A stretch of 64,000 bases of DNA from Crossiella sp. CA-258035 (GTDB lineage Bacteria > Actinomycetota > Actinomycetes > Mycobacteriales > Pseudonocardiaceae). Of this stretch, positions 1 through 8,600 are shown one piece after another (within the stretch, counting starts at the first letter, position 1; every line of letters begins with the position of its first letter). The translations under genes were made by a program, and so were the position numbers. The stretch is taken from NCBI RefSeq assembly GCF_030064675.1, contig NZ_CP116413.1, positions 4,124,001 through 4,188,000 of the forward strand, in the 5' to 3' direction. Below the pieces are notes generated by a model. That model ran no database searches and was not told where the DNA came from. It saw nothing but the letters and a program-made list of their open reading frames with translations.

Positions 1-21
1 CGCCGGAAGAGACTGGGGCGT

Positions 22-696
22 ATGGGACTTGCGGAGATCACCGCACGGCAACCGCTGCGGCTGATGGGAGTCGCGGCGGCGCTGGCGCTGTCGGTGGCTG
101 CCTGCACCGGCCCGCCACCACGCCCGCCCGCCCCTGCCCCCGCGGTCGCGGCCATCGACCAACCCGGCAGGTCACCGGTGCCCCGCCCGGACAACCTGGA
201 GGACGTCCCCGGCACCACCCTTCAGCGCTCACCCCGCCTGGAAGAGGAACTGCGCCGGGCCCTGCCACCAGGCCTGCGCGTGGTGCGGACGAACTCCGCG
301 GTCGAGCCCGTCCTGTCCGCCCGCCACTACGAGATCGGCGCCCTGGTCACCGACGGCACCGGCTACGGCACCGTCCTGGTCACCTTCGACAGCCCACCGA
401 TCACCTCAGGCGAACCGGGCTGCCTCAAACCCGACCGGCCACACTGCCGCATCCTGCCCCGCCCGAACGGCGACACCGTGTCCATGGTCGACCGCAGCGG
501 GAACACCGAACGGCGGGCCATCACGGCCGAGCGGTACCGCGCCGACCAGAAGCTGGCGCTGACGGTGCGCTCGCTGGACGGGGCCGATGAGCGGCCGTCG
601 CGGTTCTGGCGGGGCGGGCCGAGACTGGACCGGGTGCCGCTGGACGCGGACCAGGTGGTGGCACTCAGCGACCACCCGGGGTTCACGCCTGACTGA
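22..696 (+). CDS. Secreted lipoprotein of unknown function
   Basis: A 224-residue protein that I do not recognise. It has a hydrophobic signal peptide ending in a lipobox (V-A-A-C, Cys28), so it should be exported and lipid-anchored to the outer face of the membrane. A proline-rich linker follows (about residues 30-60), then a compact alpha/beta-looking domain with one Cys-x(6)-Cys pair near residues 135-142. The start is preceded by a GGAAGAG ribosome site. Its 3' end overlaps, tail to tail, a small proline-rich reading frame on the other strand. No catalytic motif is visible. The lipoprotein call is firm; the function is open. Confidence 0.8.
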   Translation: MGLAEITARQPLRLMGVAAALALSVAACTGPPPRPPAPAPAVAAIDQPGRSPVPRPDNLEDVPGTTLQRSPRLEEELRRALPPGLRVVRTNSAVEPVLSARHYEIGALVTDGTGYGTVLVTFDSPPITSGEPGCLKPDRPHCRILPRPNGDTVSMVDRSGNTERRAITAERYRADQKLALTVRSLDGADERPSRFWRGGPRLDRVPLDADQVVALSDHPGFTPD

Positions 697-934
697 GGCC
701 GGGCTCCGGTGGCGGGATGGGCGGGGTGGGCAGGGGGTGCCCCGGGTCCGGGTCCGGGGTCGGAAGTGGTTGGGGCGTACCGGGTTCCGGGTTCGGCGGG
801 GCAGGGCTGGGCGTCGGCTGCGGGGCCGGTCCGGGGTTCGGCTGGGGCGGCACCGGGTCCGGCACCGGGATGGGCGGGACCGGCTGCGGTTCGGGCTGCA
901 GCGGCGGCGGTGGCGGAGGCGTCGGCTGGGTCAT
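683..934 (-). CDS. Small proline-rich protein (doubtful)
   Basis: An 83-residue frame that is almost half proline, with PxP and PEP repeats throughout. It has no signal peptide or domain. The chosen ATG has AGGAG immediately before it, which is closer than normal; an in-frame ATG at 970 would lengthen it by 12 residues. It overlaps the end of the preceding lipoprotein gene by 14 bases and points away from the broken kinase gene. Pro-rich frames arise easily by chance in GC-rich DNA, so this may not be a gene. Confidence 0.35.
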   Translation of the reverse strand: MTQPTPPPPPPLQPEPQPVPPIPVPDPVPPQPNPGPAPQPTPSPAPPNPEPGTPQPLPTPDPDPGHPLPTPPIPPPEPGLSQA

Positions 935-988
935 CTCCTGGGAATACCCCGTCGCGACCGTTCCCACCATCGGCCAGGATCAGGAACC

Positions 989-1705
989 GTGCCAGCCGAC
1001 CCACGCGTGCTCGCCCGGATCGCGGCCAAGCACGGCCACGCCGCGGCGGACCTCCGCCCACTGCCGCCCGGCGAGGCCAACCACGTCTACCAGCTCGGCC
1101 CCGACCTGGTCCTGCGCATCCCCCGCGGCAACCCGGCCGACCTGCACAAGGAAGCCGCCGTCATCCCGGTGGTCCGCGCTGCCGGCGTCGCCACCCCGGC
1201 CCTGGTCGCCTAGAACCCCGCCGCCCTGCACGCCCTGGGCCACCACCTCTCCCGCCTGCACCGCATCACCCCGGCCACCCCGATCCCCGGCGTCCCTGCC
1301 GAGGTCCCCGGCCGCGACCCCCGCCACCTGGCCGACCACCTGGCCACCGCAGGCCACCTCGACCCCGCCAGCGCCCACTGGCTCACCGCCTGGTTCGACC
1401 ACCTGGACGCCCACCGCCCCGACGCCGAACCGGTCCTCGTGCACGGCGACCTCACCCCGCGGAACCTGTTGACGCACCACAACTCCACCACCCTCATCGA
1501 CTGGGGCGATGCCACCTGGGCCGCCCGCATCCTCTGGCACCACCTGTCCTGGACGCTGGGCCGGTTGCGCGATCCGGGGCCGCGCCCGGATCAGCGGCAC
1601 TGGACCGCGCCGCCGTATGCGCGGCTGTTGAGCCTGCTGCGTTTCCTGGCCGATCGGCCCGCGGAGCCGTGGCGGTCCCTGGTGCCGGTCCGCTCAGTAT
1701 CATGA
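989..1705 (+). pseudogene. Broken aminoglycoside/choline phosphotransferase-family kinase
   Basis: One reading frame carries the parts of a small-molecule kinase of the APH family, but it is interrupted by an in-frame TAG at 1211-1213. Before the stop is the N-lobe, with the strand pattern YQLG-PDLVLRIPR and the helix containing KEAAVIP. After it are the substrate lobe, the catalytic loop HGDLTPRNLL (about 1441-1470) and the metal-binding IDWGDA. The hinge and insert expected between ATPALVA and the AALHALGHHLSRLH helix, roughly 35 residues in relatives, are also missing. It therefore carries both a deletion and a stop. The GTG start at 989 follows an AGGA site. An intact kinase from this copy is unlikely. 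Confidence 0.8.
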
Positions 1706-1743
1706 CCGGGTCAGCGAAACCCTTGCGGCCGAGGTGGCGTTCG

Positions 1744-2043
1744 ATGGATCCGATCTCACTCGTCGTCGGTGGGGGACTGCTGCTGTTCGGCTACGTCGCC
1801 GGTCTGCTGACCCGGCGCAAGCGCGAGCCGAAGCCGCTCACCGCTGACTGCGGCTGCGGCCACTCCCTGGCCATGCACGACCCGGAGAACGGCAACTGCC
1901 ACGCCGAGGTGCAGCGGAAGGACTCCTACGGCAAGGACGGCACCTACGTCGGCACCACCTATGCGCAGTGCCCATGCCGGCAGTACGTGGGGCCGCGGCC
2001 GATCGAGGAGTTCCTGGCGCCCAAGTACCTGCCACCCGCCTAG
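1744..2043 (+). CDS. Small membrane-anchored protein with Cys/His cluster
   Basis: A 99-residue protein. Residues 4-22 form one transmembrane helix, followed by a basic stretch (TRRKR), so the C-terminal part should lie in the cytoplasm. That part holds C36-x-C38-x-H40, H45, C52-H53 and a late C-P-C pair, an arrangement suited to binding a metal such as zinc. A GAGGTGG ribosome site precedes the ATG. Its TAG stop codon is supplied by the outer end of the palindromic repeat that follows directly. I do not recognise a named family. Confidence 0.7.
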   Translation: MDPISLVVGGGLLLFGYVAGLLTRRKREPKPLTADCGCGHSLAMHDPENGNCHAEVQRKDSYGKDGTYVGTTYAQCPCRQYVGPRPIEEFLAPKYLPPA

Positions 2044-2206
2044 GCCGTGTCGCGCATGTCGCGCCCGCGGTAGCCGCGCCGGTTCGGCCGCTGGCGGCAC
2101 GGCCGGAACGCCCGAATACGGTCCGGTATGAGGGCGTCCCGGCCGCACCGCCAGCGGCCAAACCGATCACGACTCCCGCAGACGCGGCATGCGCGACACG
2201 GCCTAG
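2040..2206. repeat. 167-bp palindromic repeat element, copy 1 (MITE-like)
   Basis: The ends are CTAGGCCGTGTC and GACACGGCCTAG, and the outer arms pair over about 24 bases with one G-T wobble. An inner pair of arms, GGCCGCTGGCGG and CCGCCAGCGGCC, lies around the centre. A second copy sits at 9166-9329 in the opposite orientation and is nearly identical in the core. The element lies between two converging genes, and its terminal CTAG provides the TAG stop of both. It has no coding capacity, so it resembles a non-autonomous mobile hairpin or a large REP-type element that also could end transcription from both sides. Confidence 0.85.
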
Positions 2207-2568
2207 CGGACCGCGCGGAGCAGGCGGGCCACGTTGATGCGGGTCGGGTTGAGGCCCTTTTCGATCTTTTCCAGCATGAGCTCGGCGTTGAGCCTGCCGT
2301 AGGCGAGCAGGTCGATGTTGGCCAGGCTGAACTCCGGCCAGGTGTGGATGCTCAGGTGGGACTGGGACAGCACCAGCACCGCGGTCACCGCGCCGTTGGG
2401 GAAGACGTGCCCGGTCTCGCCGAGGATGGTCGCGTTGCCGGCGGTGGCCGCCGAGCGCAGCAGCTCCACCAGCGCGGTCTCGTCCACCAGGATCGCCGGA
2501 TCGCGCACCCACACGTCCACCGCGTAGGAGCACAGCTCGTCGACCTGGACCTCTTCCTGTTCGGCCAT
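2203..2568 (-). CDS. speD: SpeD-like pyruvoyl-dependent decarboxylase
   Basis: A 121-residue protein of the bacterial S-adenosylmethionine decarboxylase (class 1b) family. In that family the proenzyme cuts itself before a serine to create a pyruvoyl cofactor. The self-processing block SQSHLSIHTWPE is intact, with the serine after Gln; relatives usually have Glu there. Compared with the Thermotoga enzyme as I remember it, the motif DLFTCG has become DLLAYG, so the cysteine acting as proton donor is absent. The substrate may therefore be another amino acid (ornithine or arginine), as known for neofunctionalised SpeD relatives. A -10 box TAGCCT lies 7 bases before the ATG, indicating a leaderless transcript. 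It follows the oxidoreductase gene after 52 bases. No spermidine synthase gene is nearby. Confidence 0.75.
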   Translation of the reverse strand: MAEQEEVQVDELCSYAVDVWVRDPAILVDETALVELLRSAATAGNATILGETGHVFPNGAVTAVLVLSQSHLSIHTWPEFSLANIDLLAYGRLNAELMLEKIEKGLNPTRINVARLLRAVR

Positions 2569-2620
2569 AACGCCCAGGCTAGGGCGGATCGGGCCGGGGC
2601 GCAGCGAGAACACTGGCGCG

Positions 2621-3547
2621 TCAGGGTGACCCGGCCAGGTGGTAGGCCGCGATCACCAACTCCTGGAGGTGCAGTGCCTCCGCGGCCGGGACCACCGCGC
2701 CGGGGCCGCCGCCGACCGCGTTGTAGAAGGCGGTCATGGCCGCGAGTTCGGGGCGGCGGGTGGCTTGGCGGATCGTGCCGTCGGCCAGGCGGAGCTCGCC
2801 TCGCCGGAAGTCCAGCAGGTGCTTGCCCTCGGTGGTGTGCGCGGTGATCGCCATGGTGACGGTGCGCGCGGACCGGTCCACCCGCAGCGCGGCGGGGACG
2901 CCGGCGAAGGACAGGGTCAACTCGGCGCGTTCCTCGACCGGGCCGCCGGCCACCGAGCAGGTGCGGAGCTCCGGCTCGCCGAAGACGGTGCGCAGCACGT
3001 CGAGGGCGTGGGTGCCCAGGTCCAGCAACGCGCCGCCGCCGGCCAGCCGGGGATCGCGGTACCACGGGGTGAAGGCGCGCCACAGGCGGTCGCCGGGGGT
3101 GCTCATGCCGAACTCGATGCCGGTGACCTCGCTGCCGCGCACCGCCTCGGCGAACGGGGGCAGCAGCTCGTGGAAGCGGTAGGGCAGGTTGACGCCGAAG
3201 AGCGGGTCGCCGGTGGCGTGCGCGGCGAACAGCCTGGCCTGCTCGATGTCGGCGGCCAGTGGTTTTTCCGACAGGACCGCGATGCCCGCGCTGAGGGCGG
3301 TCAGGGCGGGGGCGACGTGGTCGTTGTTGGGGGTGCAGACCACCAGCACATCGGGGTTGGTGCGGTCCAGGATCTCGTGCACGGAGCCGCCGACGTGCAC
3401 GCCGGGCTCGTTGGCGAACAGCTGGGCGGTGCGGGCCGGGTTGCGGTCGCAGGCCCCGACCAGCTCCAGGTCCGGGCGGGCGTCGATGAAGGGCAGGTGG
3501 TAGCGCTGGCACACCCGGCCGCAGCCGATGATCGCGACCCTGGTCAT
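2621..3547 (-). CDS. Gfo/Idh/MocA-family oxidoreductase
   Basis: A 308-residue NAD(P)-dependent oxidoreductase. The N-terminal Rossmann fold begins at once with VAIIGCGRVCQRYH (the glycine-rich nucleotide loop) and continues through the EKPLA motif typical of the family, near residue 92. The C-terminal alpha/beta domain carries a GGGALLDLGTHALD block, where the histidine normally helps catalysis on a sugar or cyclitol. The ATG overlaps the stop of the upstream glycosyltransferase gene in an ATGA, so the two are translated together. The partners suggest modification of a sugar or glycoside, but the substrate cannot be told from the sequence. Confidence 0.85.
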   Translation of the reverse strand: MTRVAIIGCGRVCQRYHLPFIDARPDLELVGACDRNPARTAQLFANEPGVHVGGSVHEILDRTNPDVLVVCTPNNDHVAPALTALSAGIAVLSEKPLAADIEQARLFAAHATGDPLFGVNLPYRFHELLPPFAEAVRGSEVTGIEFGMSTPGDRLWRAFTPWYRDPRLAGGGALLDLGTHALDVLRTVFGEPELRTCSVAGGPVEERAELTLSFAGVPAALRVDRSARTVTMAITAHTTEGKHLLDFRRGELRLADGTIRQATRRPELAAMTAFYNAVGGGPGAVVPAAEALHLQELVIAAYHLAGSP

Positions 3548-4452
3548 GGCGCGGCCTGCGGGGCGGGGGCGAGCTCGGCGGCGAGCTGGTCCAGGCTGAT
3601 GCCGCCGCGCAGGAAGTCGCCGACCCGCTCCAGCCGCGGCCTGCCATGTCGTTGCGCCACCAGGGCCCAGAACAGCCGCAGGTCCGCGCCGGTGTGGTGG
3701 CGGGCCTGCGGCAGGTGGAACGCGGCGGGGTCCAGCAGCCGGAACTCCGCGCCGGCCGCGGCCAGTCGCAGACCGAGCTCGAGGTCCTCGCCGCCCCACA
3801 GCGCGCCGAAGCCCTCGTCGAAACCACCGGCGCGCTCGAACAGCGTCCTGGACATGCTGGTGCCGGTGCCGACACAGGCCAGCCAGCGCAGCTCGTGGTA
3901 GGCGGGGACACCGGTGACCGCGCGGGCCACGCCCTCGATGAAGGAGCGGCGCGGGCCGAGGGTGCGGGACAGCCGGGGGAGGGCGGGCAGGTCGGCGGGG
4001 GCGAGGGTGCGGCCACGGGCGCCGGAGAGGGTTCGGCTGAAGCGCAGCGGGTCGGCGGTGAACAGGAAGGCGGTGAGGTCGGTGACCCGGCTGTGCGCGA
4101 CGGTGTGGGTGAAGGACAACGGTGGCGGCGCGGTGTGCGCGGCCAGGTGTGCGCGCAGCAGGTCCGGGTCGGCCAGGGTGTCGTCGTCCAGGAACAGCAG
4201 CAGGTCGCCGAGGGCCAGGCCGGCTCCGGTGTTGCGGGCCGCGGCCACGCCCCGGCCGCCGGAGCGGGCCAGGCGCAGCGGCAGGCCGGTGGGCAGCGCG
4301 GCCAGCACCGTCTGCACCGCGCCGGGCCGGGGCGCGTCATCGACCAGCAGCACCTCGAAGGAGTCCCGGTCCAGGGTCTGCGCCAGCAGCGCGGACAGGG
4401 TCAGGTGCAGGCGGGTGGTGCGGTCCCTGGTCGGGATCACGACGCTGATCAT
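3544..4452 (-). CDS. Family 2 glycosyltransferase
   Basis: A 302-residue soluble GT-A fold enzyme that transfers a sugar from a nucleotide-sugar donor. The start motif ISVVIPTRDR, the VLLVDDA strand, the metal-binding FLDDDTL (about residues 90-96) and a late WGGEDLELGLRL block with the likely catalytic acid are all present. There is no transmembrane segment, unlike polymer synthases. The start was placed at the ATG directly before ISVVIP; an upstream in-frame ATG would add 16 unlikely residues. It is the first gene of the group with the oxidoreductase and the SpeD-like enzyme. Confidence 0.85.
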   Translation of the reverse strand: MISVVIPTRDRTTRLHLTLSALLAQTLDRDSFEVLLVDDAPRPGAVQTVLAALPTGLPLRLARSGGRGVAAARNTGAGLALGDLLLFLDDDTLADPDLLRAHLAAHTAPPPLSFTHTVAHSRVTDLTAFLFTADPLRFSRTLSGARGRTLAPADLPALPRLSRTLGPRRSFIEGVARAVTGVPAYHELRWLACVGTGTSMSRTLFERAGGFDEGFGALWGGEDLELGLRLAAAGAEFRLLDPAAFHLPQARHHTGADLRLFWALVAQRHGRPRLERVGDFLRGGISLDQLAAELAPAPQAAP

Positions 4453-4725
4453 GGGGCGAACAGGTCCATGTGGGCCTCTCCAGGTTTTTCGGATACCCAC
4501 AACGGGCGCGAATCTCTGGCAGGCTGTGAATTGACACGTCCATTTGCTGGCGAATCGTCATCCGGCATTCCGGTCAAGATAGCGCAGAACAGTCGGCGTC
4601 ACTAGCTTGTGCTGGTGTCACTGGGTAAATCGAGGTCCGATAGGCCGACTGAATTAATTCCAGAAGCGCATCGCAATGGGGTGCGGGAAAACGCTAGGAT
4701 GCGCGAATGGCGGAGGGGGACCCGG

Positions 4726-4983
4726 ATGCACGTGCTGGCCGCGACCCTGGAGTGCGACGGCCTGGCCGTGCACCACACCGATCCGGAGGCCGAGGTCCCG
4801 GTGCTGGACCTGCGACCGCCGACGGCGGAGGTCCGGCGCCGCGACGGCGACCCGGTCGCGGGGCTGGAGGCGGTCTTGGTCACCACGTTGGCTTCCGGCC
4901 GGCCCGCCCGGTCGAGGCCGGGTAGCCGTCCGGGCCGGGCGGACTCCCTGGGATACCAGGTGGAGCCGCCCGGACCGGGTTGA
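4726..4983 (+). CDS. Small hypothetical protein
   Basis: An 85-residue frame that I do not recognise. Support comes from a strong ribosome site (GGAGGGGG) five bases before the ATG and a -10-like TAGGAT at 4694-4699, giving a leader of about 20 bases. The first 50 residues look like real protein (MHVLAATLECDGL...); the C-terminal 30 are Pro/Gly/Arg-rich. The DNA for that tail also forms a GC-rich hairpin (about 4928-4979) that could serve as terminator for the lectin gene coming the other way. Confidence 0.5.
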   Translation: MHVLAATLECDGLAVHHTDPEAEVPVLDLRPPTAEVRRRDGDPVAGLEAVLVTTLASGRPARSRPGSRPGRADSLGYQVEPPGPG

Positions 4984-4994
4984 CGGCGCAGGCG

Positions 4995-5480
4995 TCAGAC
5001 CACGACCTGCTTCCACTTCTGCCAGGCCGCGCCGGGGACCTCGTCGCGCATGTTGATGCCGCCGCCACCGCCGCCGTCCTCGATGCCCATCACCTGCAGG
5101 GTGCTCAGGGTGCGCACGAAGGCGTTGGCGTGGATGTCGCCGTTCCACTGCCAGCGCTGGTTGGCGTGGTTGTGGCAGGCGCCGGTGGCCTGCACCGCGC
5201 CGTTGACCTGGCCGTGCTTGACGTCCAGGCAGCGCCCGTTGAGCGCGCTGCGGATCTTCTCCCCGTCGATCTTCCACATCTGGTGGGCGTTGAAGCCGCC
5301 GGGGTCGCAGCCGGTCATGCGGACGTTGTCGGCGTCGTCCACGGTCAGGCAGCCGCCGTTGTGCAGGCTCTGGATCTGGAAGGCTGGCGCGGGCGCGGCC
5401 TGGGCGACCGGCGCCACCACCCCGATGGCGAAGCCGGACAGGCCCAGTGCCAGGGCGGCTGCGGTCATTCTGCGTCGCAT
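4995..5480 (-). CDS. Secreted ricin-type beta-trefoil lectin domain protein
   Basis: A 161-residue exported protein. A Sec signal peptide (MRRRMTAAALALGLSGFAIG... cut near AQA-AP) is followed by a single beta-trefoil of the ricin B/CBM13 type. The trefoil repeats show as GGCLTVDDADNVRM...HQMW, GRCLDVKHGQV...NQRWQW, and a final AWQKW. Cysteine pairs fit the usual disulphides. No enzymatic domain is attached, so its role is carbohydrate binding outside the cell. The next gene is divergent, and the start regions lie 146 bases apart. Confidence 0.85.
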   Translation of the reverse strand: MRRRMTAAALALGLSGFAIGVVAPVAQAAPAPAFQIQSLHNGGCLTVDDADNVRMTGCDPGGFNAHQMWKIDGEKIRSALNGRCLDVKHGQVNGAVQATGACHNHANQRWQWNGDIHANAFVRTLSTLQVMGIEDGGGGGGINMRDEVPGAAWQKWKQVVV

Positions 5481-5626
5481 GGTCGATCCCCTTGTGTCGT
5501 TGTCATCCGGGTTCGTGGCCCGGCTGGCCTCAACAACGTTCGGTGATCTGCCCGATGGGGAGCAGTGGTTGCCCGTATCCCTGCCTAGGCTCCTCCGGGA
5601 TACCCCAGTTGATCAGGAGGAACGGG

Positions 5627-8600
5627 TTGGCGGAGGCGACGGGTTTCGGTGCTGGGCTACGCGGGCTGCGCACCGAACGGGGACTGTCCCTGACCCAGGT
5701 GGCGCAGCTGGTGCACTACAGCAAGGGATATCTGAGCAACATCGAGAACGGCCGCAAACCGGTCAACCCCGGCCTGGCCCGCAGGCTGGACGAGGCCCTC
5801 GGCGCGGACGGTGAGCTGACCGCGCTGGCCGGCCTGGACCACCCACGCTGCCCCTACCAGGGCCTGGCCGCCTTCGAGGCCGAGGACGCCGACTGGTTCC
5901 ACGGCCGGGAGCGGGCCACCGCCGCGCTGCTCGGGCGGCTGGCCGGGGCCAGGGCGAACGGGTTGCCGCTGCTGGTGTTCGGGGTTTCCGGCGCGGGCAA
6001 GTCCTCGCTGCTGCGGGCCGGGCTGGTGCCCGCGCTGGGCCGGGGCGCGCTGCCGGTGGCGGGGCCGGTCCGGGTGCTCACCCCGACCGCCGCGCCGATG
6101 CGGGTGCTGCCCGAGCCGGGCGGGGTGCTGGTGGTGGACCAGTTCGAGGAGGTCTTCACCCTCTGCGAGGATCCGGCGCAGCGCCGCGAGTTCATCACCG
6201 CCCTGTGCGCGGCGGCCAAGGCAGGCACGCTGGTGGTGCTGGGTGTGCGCGCGGACTTCTTCGGCGCCTGCCTTGCCCAGCCGCAGCTGCTGGAAGCGTT
6301 GCGGCACAACCAGTTCACCGTGGGCGCGATGTGCCGCCAGGAGCTCGTCGAGGCCATCACCGGACCGGCCGGGACCGCGGGGCTGACCGTGGAACCGGGG
6401 CTGGTCGAGCTGCTGCTGCGCGATTTGGGCCTGGCCGGGGAGGACCCCGGCGCGACCTACGACCCCGGTGCGCTGCCGCTGCTGTCCTACGCGCTGCTGG
6501 GCACCTGGCAGCAGCGTGGCGCCGAGGCGCTGACCGTGGCCGGGTACCGGCTCACCGGCGGGATCGAGGGCGCGGTGGCGGCGGCGGCCGAACGGGCCTA
6601 CGACCAGCTCGGCCCCGAGGCGCAGGACGCGGCCAGGCGGGTGCTGCTGCGGCTGGTCCGCATCGACGAGCGGGACGAGCCCGCGCGCCGCCGGGTCCAG
6701 CACGCCGAACTGCTCGGCGGCGCGGCGAAACCGGCCCAGGCCGCGATCGAGACCCTGGTGGAGGCCCGGTTGCTGGTGCTGGACCGGGACACCGTGGAGA
6801 TCGCGCACGAGGCCCTGCTGCGCGCCTGGCCCCGGCTGGCCGAGTGGATCGCCGCGGACCGGGCCGGGCTGCGCCTGCACCGCCAGCTCACCCAGGCCGC
6901 GCACGAGTGGGCCGGTCTTGGCCACGACTGCGGCGCGCTCTACTCCGGCCTGCGCCTCAGCGCGGCCGCGCAGTGGGCCGCCGAGCACGACACCGAGCTG
7001 TCCGAGGGCGAACGGGACTTCCTGCGCGCCAGCACGGCCGCCGGGCAGCGCCGGGTGCGCACCCGGCGCAGGCTGACCACCCTGCTGGTGGTGCTGCTGG
7101 TGCTGGCCGGCACGGCCACCCTGGCCGCCGTGCGCTCCCGCCACCTGGTGGCCGAGCAGCGCGACCTCGCCCTCGGCCGCAACGCGGTGGCCTCGGCGAT
7201 CACCGTGCAGGAGCAGGAACCGGCGCTGGCCATGCAGCTGCGGCTGGCCGCCTACCGCCGCTCCCCGCACCCGGAGCTGGCCGACGCGGTGCTGGCCGCG
7301 TTCACCTCGCCCTACCGCGGCCGGTTCACCGGGCACACCGGCGAGGTGGTCTCGGTGGCCTACGCGCCATCAGGTCCGGTCGCGGCCACCGCGAGCCGGG
7401 ACCGCACGGTCCGCCTGTGGGACATCGCCAACCCGAACCGCCCGGTCGAGCTGGCGGTGCTCCCGCTGGCCGCGGCCGCCCGCGAGGTGGTCTTCCACCC
7501 CGGCGGCAAGCTGCTGGCCACCGTGGACCAGGGCGCGCTGCGGCTGTGGGAGATCAGCGATCCGCGGGTCCCGCTGCCGCTGTCCACCGTCCCGGCCGCG
7601 CTGAGCTCGGTGGCGTTCAGCCCCGACGGCCGGAGCGCGGCCACCGGCGGCGGCGACGGCCTGACCCGGCTGTGGGACATCGGCGATCCGCGCGGGCCAA
7701 GGGAGACCGGCAGCCTGCCCGGCCACTCCGGCGCGGTCAGCGCGGTCACCTACAGCCGGGACGGCGGCCTGCTGGCCACCGCGGGCGACCACACCGCCCG
7801 ACTGTGGGAGCTGGGCGGCACACCCCGGCTGCGCGGCCAGGTCAGCGGGCACACCGCCCCGGTGCCGAGCGTGGCGATCAGCCCCGACGGCGCCACCATG
7901 GCCACCGCGAGCTGGGACCACACCGTGCGGCTGTGGCGCACCGCGGACCTGCGGCCGCTGGCCACCCTGGGCGAGCACAAGACCATCATGTGGTCGGTGG
8001 CCTTCAGCAAGGACGGGCGCAGGCTGGCCACCAACGGCAGCGGCAGCACCCTGCTGTGGGAGGTGACCGATCCGGCCGCGCCGCGCAAGGTCAGCACCCT
8101 GCCCGGCGGGACCTACCAGGTCGCCTTCGCCCCGGACGGCAACACCGTGGCCACCCCGCAGTGGATCAAGGACCTGCGCGAGCTGCCGCTCACCGGGCAC
8201 GAGGACGTGGTCACCACGGCCGCCTTCAGCCCCGACGGCACCCTGCTGGCCACCGGCAGCTGGGACCGCACGGTCCGGCTGTGGGACGCCCGCCACCCGC
8301 GCCCGCTGGCCCAGCTGACCGGACCGGGCGCCTTCGTCCGCGGCGTCGCCTTCCACCCCCGTGACCGCCTGCTCGCCGCGGCCAGCGAGGACGGCTCGGT
8401 GTGGTTGTGGGACCTCACGGACCCGGCCGCCCCGCGCGCGCTGCCACCACTGGCCGGCGACACCGGGGAGATCACCACGGTGCGGTTCAGCCACGACGGC
8501 CGGGTGCTGGCCGCGGTCGGCCTCAGCGCGGTGACCCTGTGGGACCTCGCCGAGCGCCGGGTCCTGGCCCGGTTCGCCGAAACCCCCTACACCAACCTGG

